A stretch of 6,302 bases of DNA from an uncultured Candidatus Saccharibacteria bacterium. GTDB lineage: Bacteria > Patescibacteriota > Saccharimonadia > Saccharimonadales > Saccharimonadaceae. Of the stretch, positions 1 to 4,710 are shown in pieces (the first letter of the stretch is position 1; each line of letters opens with the position of its first letter). The notes beneath the pieces are model-generated. The model did not search any database. It was given only the letters and a program-made list of their open reading frames with translations, and was not told the DNA's origin. The DNA lies in the NCBI GenBank assembly GCA_937919305.1, contig CALFQW010000097.1, positions 1-6,302 of the forward strand. The letters are read 5' to 3'. A program made the translations under genes and the position numbers.

Positions 1-1
1 T

Positions 2-1021
2 GCTGAAGTGCTGTATGGTCAGCTGGGACTGAGCACCGTCGGTATCAAGAAGGGGAAGACAGGCTATAGTACAGGCCAAAAAGAGCTCGATAAGCTACGC
101 GGTCAGCACCCTATCGTTGAGCTGATCGAGCAGTATAGAGAGCTGACAAAACTACTCAGTACTTACGTCGATGCACTTCCGAAGCTTGTAGACGACAAGA
201 GCATGCTGCATACGGACTTTCGCCAGGATGTAGCTGCGACAGGTCGCTTGAGTAGTGCTGACCCGAATTTGCAGAACATACCAGTGAGGACTGAAGCTGG
301 ACGAGCGATACGAGAAGCTTTCGTCCCCGCAAAAGGCAACGTCTTTGTTAGCGCTGATTACTCACAGTTCGAACTGCGTCTCGCGGCTATCTTGGCCGGG
401 GATACGCAGATGGTTGATGATTTTAACAGTGACATCGATATCCACATTAAGACCGCCAGTGACGTGCACGGAATACCGCTCGAAGAGGTGACGAAAGCCC
501 AGCGGCGCGATGCAAAGGTTATTAACTTTGGAGTGCTGTATGGCATGGGGCCTCATGCTCTGGCACAAAATACCGGCATGACTTTCCATGAAGCAAAAAC
601 TTTTATCGATGAGTATTTCCGCTTGCGAGCTCCTATACGCAAGTATATTGATGCGACAATAGCGCACGCTAAAAGCGAGGGTCACGTTGAGACGTATTTT
701 GGTCGTCGACGACCAACGCCCGATATCACATCGAGTAACTTTATGGTTCGCTCTGGTGCAGAGCGCGCAGCCGCAAACATGCCCATACAAGGAACAGAAG
801 CGGATCTCATGAAGATGGCAATGCTCGAGGTAGAAAAGCAACTTGGTAACATGGGTGAACAAGTACTTCAGATACACGACAGCATACTCGTTGAGTGTAA
901 AAAAGCTGACGCTGATAAGGTATCAGAACTGTTAAGAGACGTGATGGAGGGTATATATCCGGAGCTCGGTATAAAGCTGAAGGTTGATGTGAGCGTTGGC
1001 GATAACTGGGGCGTAGTATAG
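2..1021 (+). CDS. polA: DNA polymerase I, polymerase domain (5' end missing)
   Basis: This is the C-terminal part of a family A DNA polymerase, which fills gaps during excision repair and replaces RNA primers on the lagging strand. The reading frame is already open at the window edge, so the 5' part, including any exonuclease domains, lies outside. Visible in order are the thumb region with KTGYST (nt 56-73), the template-contact stretch TGRLSSADPNLQNIPVRT (from about nt 239), motif A DYSQFELR with the metal-binding Asp at 356-358, motif B RRDAKVINFGVLYG (from about nt 503) with the Arg, Lys, Phe and Tyr of the O helix, and motif C QIHDSILVE with the second metal-binding Asp at 878-880. The Glu that normally follows this Asp (HDE) is Ser here. 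The other core residues are intact, so the enzyme should be active. It ends in TAG three bases before the next gene and is probably cotranscribed with it. Confidence 0.97.
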   Translation, partial: AEVLYGQLGLSTVGIKKGKTGYSTGQKELDKLRGQHPIVELIEQYRELTKLLSTYVDALPKLVDDKSMLHTDFRQDVAATGRLSSADPNLQNIPVRTEAGRAIREAFVPAKGNVFVSADYSQFELRLAAILAGDTQMVDDFNSDIDIHIKTASDVHGIPLEEVTKAQRRDAKVINFGVLYGMGPHALAQNTGMTFHEAKTFIDEYFRLRAPIRKYIDATIAHAKSEGHVETYFGRRRPTPDITSSNFMVRSGAERAAANMPIQGTEADLMKMAMLEVEKQLGNMGEQVLQIHDSILVECKKADADKVSELLRDVMEGIYPELGIKLKVDVSVGDNWGVV

Positions 1022-1024
1022 GGT

Positions 1025-1768
1025 ATGTGGCGACGGTTTATACCAAAAAAAGTGGTGAATGAGCGTTCGTCCAAGCAGGAAGATATGAGCAACGAAAATC
1101 TCAGAAAACTACTCTCTAGCACGCCAAGAGCCGTGCAGGCACAGCGACAGATCGATTCTCACCCTCACGGCTTTCGACACAAAAAAGAGCGTGTTATGGA
1201 GCTGATAGATTTTAATGATGCTTATGTCGACACTGTACTATCTTTGGATAGTGACCAGCGAAAAGGCTTTGATGAGCGACTCAAGAAAATGATGAGCGAC
1301 GAATGTCGCAAGGCTCGAAGCAGTATGTTCAGTGACGAGCAGTTTGAGGCGATTGTCCGTGGTCTTTCTAGGGAGATTGCGGTGTATCTCGGGGCACGTG
1401 AGCTCGGATTTGATGTTCAGATGACCTCTAGGGCAGAGGATGCCCTCGGTGTTGATATGGTGATCAGCGAGTTGCATGGTGGTCGGCATATCAACGTTGA
1501 TGTTAAGTCACCCTCTGCATACAGATACCGGGTTCAGGAGTTGCTGCGTGAAGGTCGTATCACTGCAACGAATGCAAACATTGCAGAGGAGATAGGTTAT
1601 GTCAGGGAGATCATTGAGCACAAAGGCGTATCGTTTCCTGTTGCAGTCATTCGCGTTGATGCAAACGAACTAGGGGAGATCGTTGATTTTCGGTTCAAAA
1701 ACGAAAAGCTTCTCGGGCGTAGACTGTTGAGTGTGATGCAGTATATGGAAGCGGCAAACGATGACTGA
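1025..1768 (+). CDS. Unnamed protein with probable PD-(D/E)XK nuclease core
   Basis: I do not recognise a named family. Residues 1-60 are polar and basic and look poorly ordered. Residues 100-165 carry the layout of a restriction-endonuclease-like fold: a helix with Glu117 (GLSREIAVYLGARELGFDV), then Asp144 in GVDMVI, then Asp159-x-Lys161 in INVDVKSP, i.e. D-x14-D-x-K with hydrophobic strands around both. A helix and a further strand (VAVIRVDA, about 206-213) follow. This suggests a Mg-dependent nuclease or a DNA-binding relative, but the call rests on pattern reading alone. The gene lies 3 bases after polA and overlaps the HAD gene by 8 bases, inside a replication/repair operon. The start is uncertain. 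ATG 1025 has no well-spaced ribosome site, ATG 1085 (residue 21) has AGGA four bases upstream, and ATG 1196 (residue 58) is also possible. All three keep the nuclease-like core. No signal peptide or membrane segment is visible. Confidence 0.8.
   Translation: MWRRFIPKKVVNERSSKQEDMSNENLRKLLSSTPRAVQAQRQIDSHPHGFRHKKERVMELIDFNDAYVDTVLSLDSDQRKGFDERLKKMMSDECRKARSSMFSDEQFEAIVRGLSREIAVYLGARELGFDVQMTSRAEDALGVDMVISELHGGRHINVDVKSPSAYRYRVQELLREGRITATNANIAEEIGYVREIIEHKGVSFPVAVIRVDANELGEIVDFRFKNEKLLGRRLLSVMQYMEAANDD
1747..1751 (+). promoter_or_regulatory. Ribosome binding site of the HAD gene
   Basis: GGAAG lies nine bases before ATG 1761, inside the end of the preceding gene. It supports the start that overlaps the upstream stop codon and is one of the clearer Shine-Dalgarno matches in this operon. 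Confidence 0.55.
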
Positions 1769-2345
1769 TCTTTCTGGAGACAAGGAACGCGGCATAGTAT
1801 TTGATTGTTTTGGAGTGCTATATCTCGATACGCATCGATCACTGCTTGATGCAGTGACAATTGACAAGCATGCTGAGCTTTCAGATATATTTCGAGCGAA
1901 CAATTACGGATATTTTACTCATGCAGATTACATCGATAGAGTCGCTGATCTGACCTCTATGACTGCCGAGCAGGTTGAGGACTATATGCTACATGAGCAT
2001 CAGCTAAATACAAAGCTGATCGACTACATACGAAACGAACTGAGGCCAACGACGCGAGTGGGACTCCTCACGAACATGGGGCGAGGATGGATAGATTCGT
2101 TCTTTTCGCGACATGATCTGCATGATCTGTTCGATGCTCAAGTAATCAGTGGAGAAGTTCGTGCAGTAAAGCCATTTCCCGAAGTGTACGAGTTGATTTG
2201 TGCTGAACTATGCTTGCCACCAGAGTCGTGTGTGCATATCGATGACATCGAGGACAACTGTAGAGGCGCAGAAGCTATCGGCATGAAGAGTGTGCATTTT
2301 CGAACAACTCAGCAGTGTATGGCAGATATTCAGAAGCTTATATAG
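1761..2345 (+). CDS. HAD-superfamily hydrolase
   Basis: A 194-residue cytosolic haloacid dehalogenase-superfamily protein. All four HAD motifs can be placed: motif I FDCFGVLY with nucleophile Asp15, motif II GLLTNMG with Thr104, motif III Lys137 in AVKPFPEVY, and motif IV HIDDIEDN with Asp161 and Asp162. Residues 16-95 between motifs I and II form a helical C1-type cap. In phosphatases of this superfamily the residue two after the nucleophile is usually a second Asp acting as acid/base. Here it is Phe17, giving D-C-F-G, closer to the D-x-Y-G form of 2-haloacid dehalogenases and to several uncharacterised HAD groups. The substrate cannot be read from sequence. The start overlaps the preceding gene by 8 bases (ATGACTGA arrangement), implying translational coupling. 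Placement just before mutM could mean nucleotide or sugar-phosphate clean-up, but that is only a guess. Confidence 0.9.
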   Translation: MTDLSGDKERGIVFDCFGVLYLDTHRSLLDAVTIDKHAELSDIFRANNYGYFTHADYIDRVADLTSMTAEQVEDYMLHEHQLNTKLIDYIRNELRPTTRVGLLTNMGRGWIDSFFSRHDLHDLFDAQVISGEVRAVKPFPEVYELICAELCLPPESCVHIDDIEDNCRGAEAIGMKSVHFRTTQQCMADIQKLI

Positions 2346-2360
2346 CGCTATACTATAGAC

Positions 2361-3227
2361 ATGCCAGAGCTACCAGAGGTTGAAACAGTTAGGAGAGGTC
2401 TATCGGGACTGATAATTGGCAAACGAATAAAAGCAGTCAAGCATGATTGGCCGAAGAGTTTTCCAAACGCAAAAAATGACATCGATGCCTTCGTCATAGG
2501 CGCGAAGATTACGTCCATCCGTCGTCGCGCAAAAGTATTACTCATCGATCTATCGACAGATTATACCCTAGTGATTCATCTCAAAATGACTGGTCAGCTA
2601 GTTTTCAGGGGCGATGAGCGATTTGGCGCGGGCCACCCAAACGAGTCTCTCGTCGGCAAGCTACCCGACAAGAGTACTCGCGTGATCGTGACATTCTATG
2701 ACGGATCGCATCTGTACTTTAACGACCAGAGAAAGTTCGGATGGGTAAAAGCATACCCGACTATAGAGGTCTCGAATATTGATTTTATGCAACGAGTTGG
2801 CCCTGAGCCGCTGGAAGAGAATTTTACACACCAAGAGTTCGTTGAACGCGTTAGAAAACGAAATGGAACTACTATCAAGGCGGCGATATTGGATCAAACT
2901 GTCATAGCGGGTGTCGGCAATATCTATGCAGATGAGAGCTTATGGGGTGCGAAGATCCATCCTGCTTCGCATGTCCGCGACGTAAGTGACACTCAACTTC
3001 ACAATCTCCTAGATGAGATACGGTATGTTATGAATCTGGCTATCGATAAAGGCGGAAGTACGGACAAGAATTACGTCAATGCCGAGGGTAAACGAGGGAG
3101 CTATATGGATTTTGCGAGGGTGTTTCGACGCGAGAAGCTTCCGTGTCCACGCTGCGTAACAGTAATTACCAAAACCCGTGTCGCTGGTCGTGGGACGCAT
3201 ACATGCCCAGTGTGTCAGGTACAATAA
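2361..3227 (+). CDS. mutM: Formamidopyrimidine-DNA glycosylase (Fpg/MutM)
   Basis: Removes oxidised purines such as 8-oxoguanine and formamidopyrimidines from DNA and cuts the strand by beta/delta elimination, as part of base-excision repair. The start MPELPEVETVRRGL is diagnostic: after Met removal, Pro is the Schiff-base nucleophile and the next residue is the catalytic Glu. Lys58 (RRRAKVLL) matches the conserved lysine. HLKMTGQL, FNDQRKFG, the helix-two-turn-helix segment AGVGNIYADESLW (about 183-195), and a C-terminal zinc finger of type CPxC-x16-CPxC with GRGTHTCPVCQ are all present. The length of 288 residues is normal for the family, and all key residues are intact. It starts 15 bases after the HAD stop codon and ends 7 bases before holA. 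No Shine-Dalgarno sequence is visible before the ATG; a TATACT hexamer at 2349-2354 sits there instead. An unmutated Nei-type enzyme is a less likely alternative, because the lysine and zinc finger fit Fpg. Confidence 0.98.
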   Translation: MPELPEVETVRRGLSGLIIGKRIKAVKHDWPKSFPNAKNDIDAFVIGAKITSIRRRAKVLLIDLSTDYTLVIHLKMTGQLVFRGDERFGAGHPNESLVGKLPDKSTRVIVTFYDGSHLYFNDQRKFGWVKAYPTIEVSNIDFMQRVGPEPLEENFTHQEFVERVRKRNGTTIKAAILDQTVIAGVGNIYADESLWGAKIHPASHVRDVSDTQLHNLLDEIRYVMNLAIDKGGSTDKNYVNAEGKRGSYMDFARVFRREKLPCPRCVTVITKTRVAGRGTHTCPVCQVQ

Positions 3228-3234
3228 TAGAGCG

Positions 3235-4137
3235 ATGATAACGGTTCTATCAGGAAGCAATAAATACGGTATTCGTCAGTCCATCGACAAGATAGTGAGT
3301 GGCTTCGATGGCCATGCGGAGCGGCTAAACCCTGAGGATATGACTAGCGCTACGTTTGCAGACGTTTTCTCAGGTGTTAGCTTATTTGCCGATAATCGCC
3401 TCGTGATAATAGACCATCTTTCTGATGAGAAAAACGGATGGCTTGAGCTAGAGAAGTGGATAGACAAGGATAATGAGGCGCTACACGTTGTCTTGCTCGA
3501 GACAAGCCCCGACAAACGCACGAGAACGTACAAGGCACTCCAGAAACAAGCCACCATAGTCGATCACCCCGAACATGATGAGGTTGCACTCATTAGCTGG
3601 CTTGAAGCCCTCGTTAAAGATCAAAACATTGATATGGGGAGGGGCGAGATCAAATTTTTCATACAATACGTCGGTAAAAATCAGTGGCGACTTCGCAATG
3701 AGCTAGACAAGCTACAGCTCAGTGACAGCAAGGTCACGGAAGCGTTGATCAAAGATATCTGTGAGCCATATCCAGAGGCGAGTGCATTTGCGCTGATCGA
3801 TGCATTCCTGGATCGTGATATTGCTTCAGTTGATCGACTGCTAGGCACACTCCAGTTAACAGAAGATCCATACCAGTTCTTTGGTCTACTGAGCTCACAG
3901 GCACAGGTTTTGCTCGCTATCATATATGCCCCATCAGGGGCGAATATCGCTAAGGACATGGGTGCGCATCCCTTTGTCGTCAAAAAACTCACTCCGCTCT
4001 CAAGCAGACTAGGCCTTCACCGAGTCGAGCGTATTGTAGATGTACTGGCCGAGACTGACGCACGAATGAAGCGCACATCGGATCCTTGGTTTGAACTCAG
4101 TACCGCAATAAAAAATCTCACCTACTTACTGCAGTAG
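3235..4137 (+). CDS. holA: DNA polymerase III subunit delta (clamp loader)
   Basis: Delta opens the beta sliding clamp within the gamma/tau clamp-loader complex at the replication fork. The 300-residue protein has the usual length and layout. The N-terminal AAA+-like domain has no functional Walker motifs, as is normal for delta; it begins ITVLSGSNKYGIRQSI and includes FADNRLVIID. The middle stretch WRLRNELDKLQL matches the conserved NELxKL segment. The C-terminal collar domain has FALIDAFLDRD, the DPYQFFGLLSSQAQVLL helix, and MGAHPFVVKKL near residues 240-250. The ATG at 3235 is chosen because the family motif starts right after it. An in-frame GTG at 3178 would add 19 residues that only read through the end of mutM. 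The spacer from mutM is 7 bases with only a weak AGAG ahead of the start. Its final codons and TAG stop lie inside a terminator hairpin. It is the last gene of the plus-strand cluster. Confidence 0.95.
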   Translation: MITVLSGSNKYGIRQSIDKIVSGFDGHAERLNPEDMTSATFADVFSGVSLFADNRLVIIDHLSDEKNGWLELEKWIDKDNEALHVVLLETSPDKRTRTYKALQKQATIVDHPEHDEVALISWLEALVKDQNIDMGRGEIKFFIQYVGKNQWRLRNELDKLQLSDSKVTEALIKDICEPYPEASAFALIDAFLDRDIASVDRLLGTLQLTEDPYQFFGLLSSQAQVLLAIIYAPSGANIAKDMGAHPFVVKKLTPLSSRLGLHRVERIVDVLAETDARMKRTSDPWFELSTAIKNLTYLLQ

Positions 4138-4146
4138 GTGAGATTT
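4109..4146 (-). terminator. Intrinsic terminator of rpsT, shared with the end of holA
   Basis: A perfect 14-bp stem (arms 4113-4126 and 4133-4146) encloses a 6-base loop. Read on the minus strand it is followed by six T then ATT, a proper intrinsic terminator 14 bases past the rpsT stop codon. On the plus strand the right arm ends in only TTT before AACTACG, so stopping there would be weaker, although a T-rich tract follows at 4159-4169. The hairpin contains the holA stop codon (4135-4137), so the last holA codons double as terminator sequence. It separates two converging transcripts. Confidence 0.85.
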
Positions 4147-4159
4147 AACTACGAGACCT

Positions 4160-4534
4160 TTATTTTTTTGTGGTCGTTTTCTTGGCAGTTGGTTTCTTAG
4201 GGGCTGTTTTTTTCGCTGCAGTCGGTTTCTTGGCAGGAGCAGCCTTGCTTGCTGTAGTTTTTGTCGTAGCCTTTTTTGCTGAGCCGAGTTTAACGCCAGC
4301 TTCCTTCGCGGTGCGTGCTAGCGTCGCCTTACGACGTGCAGCAGTATTTTTCGGTAGTAGATTCTTCTTTACCATTGTATCGATCTCACTCTGGACTTTC
4401 GATAGAGAAGCTGCGCTTGGTTTTGCTGTAAAAGCTTTCAAGGCAGTTTTCAGATCACGTTTTTGTGACACGTTACGATCACGTCGTTTCGACGTTTGGC
4501 GCATTCGTTTGATAGCTGACTTAATGATTGGCAC
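4160..4534 (-). CDS. rpsT: 30S ribosomal protein S20 with long basic C-terminal tail
   Basis: S20 binds 16S rRNA early in assembly of the small subunit. The core, residues 1-84, matches the family: MPIIKSAIKRMRQTSKRR at the start (compare the usual N-terminal IKSAKKR pattern), a basic helix to about residue 35, and KNLLPKNTAARRKATLAR near 57-74, equivalent to the conserved KNKAARHKA segment. The usual length is about 87 residues. Here a further 40 residues (85-124) are almost only Lys, Ala, Thr and Pro and include an 11-residue near-repeat (KKPTAAKKTAP then KKPTAKKTTTK), visible in the DNA as a 33-base period. The tail resembles histone H1 or Hc1-type basic tails. The start codon is GTG (4532-4534), chosen because the core begins there and a ribosome site lies upstream. 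Transcribed alone from a strong promoter, with its own terminator. Such tails are, as far as I recall, seen in other CPR S20 proteins. Confidence 0.95.
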   Translation of the reverse strand: MPIIKSAIKRMRQTSKRRDRNVSQKRDLKTALKAFTAKPSAASLSKVQSEIDTMVKKNLLPKNTAARRKATLARTAKEAGVKLGSAKKATTKTTASKAAPAKKPTAAKKTAPKKPTAKKTTTKK

Positions 4535-4545
4535 GTTACTAGTAT

Positions 4546-4552
4546 TCCTTCT
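4546..4552 (-). promoter_or_regulatory. Ribosome binding site of rpsT
   Basis: On the minus strand AGAAGGA lies 11 bases before the GTG start. The match is good and the spacing slightly long. It supports GTG at 4532-4534 as the start codon, because no ATG is available near the beginning of the conserved S20 core. Confidence 0.65.
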
Positions 4553-4582
4553 GTTTAGAGCTGTTAAAACAATCAGGTGATG

Positions 4583-4611
4583 ATTATAACGAAAACGGGC
4601 ATTTCTGTAAA
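4583..4611 (-). promoter_or_regulatory. Sigma-70-type promoter of rpsT
   Basis: Minus strand: -35 TTTACA (4611-4606), a 17-base spacer, and a perfect -10 TATAAT (4588-4583). Transcription should start near 4576, giving a leader of about 42 bases before the GTG codon. This is near-consensus, as expected for a ribosomal protein gene transcribed on its own. Confidence 0.85.
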
Positions 4612-4633
4612 GGCTGGCATATGGGGTCAGTAG

Positions 4634-4663
4634 TTGACAAAATCATTACGCTCATGCTATGAT
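4634..4663 (+). promoter_or_regulatory. Sigma-70-type promoter of the DHH-like gene
   Basis: Plus strand: consensus -35 TTGACA (4634-4639), an 18-base spacer, and -10 TATGAT (4658-4663) preceded by TGC, forming an extended -10 element. The expected start is near 4670, leaving a leader of about 40 A-rich bases before ATG 4711. It stands back-to-back with the rpsT promoter, with 22 bases between the two -35 boxes. Confidence 0.8.
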
Positions 4664-4710
4664 CCAGCGTAAAGGCCAATAAAAACAAAATAACTCGAGA
4701 AAAAAATCAC

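Noticed and set aside
362..877. 171-codon minus-strand open frame
   Set aside because: It lies wholly within the conserved polymerase domain of polA on the other strand, so it is a shadow.
1766..1768. TGA recoded as glycine, as in Gracilibacteria and Absconditabacteria
   Set aside because: TGA ends the nuclease-like gene exactly where the HAD gene begins, and no in-frame TGA occurs within any conserved domain, so the standard code fits.
3178..3234. Longer holA start at GTG 3178
   Set aside because: The extra 19 residues overlap the zinc-finger end of mutM in another frame, and the family N-terminus begins at ATG 3235.
4159..4169. T-rich tract as a separate plus-strand terminator
   Set aside because: It is the reverse of the lysine codons and stop of rpsT and lies 12 bases past the stem, too far for a standard hairpin-plus-T-tract terminator.
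4170..4580. 136-codon plus-strand open frame with a hydrophobic, Phe/Val/Ala-rich translation
   Set aside because: It is the reverse of rpsT; Lys/Ala codons read backwards as Phe/Val/Ala and imitate a membrane protein.
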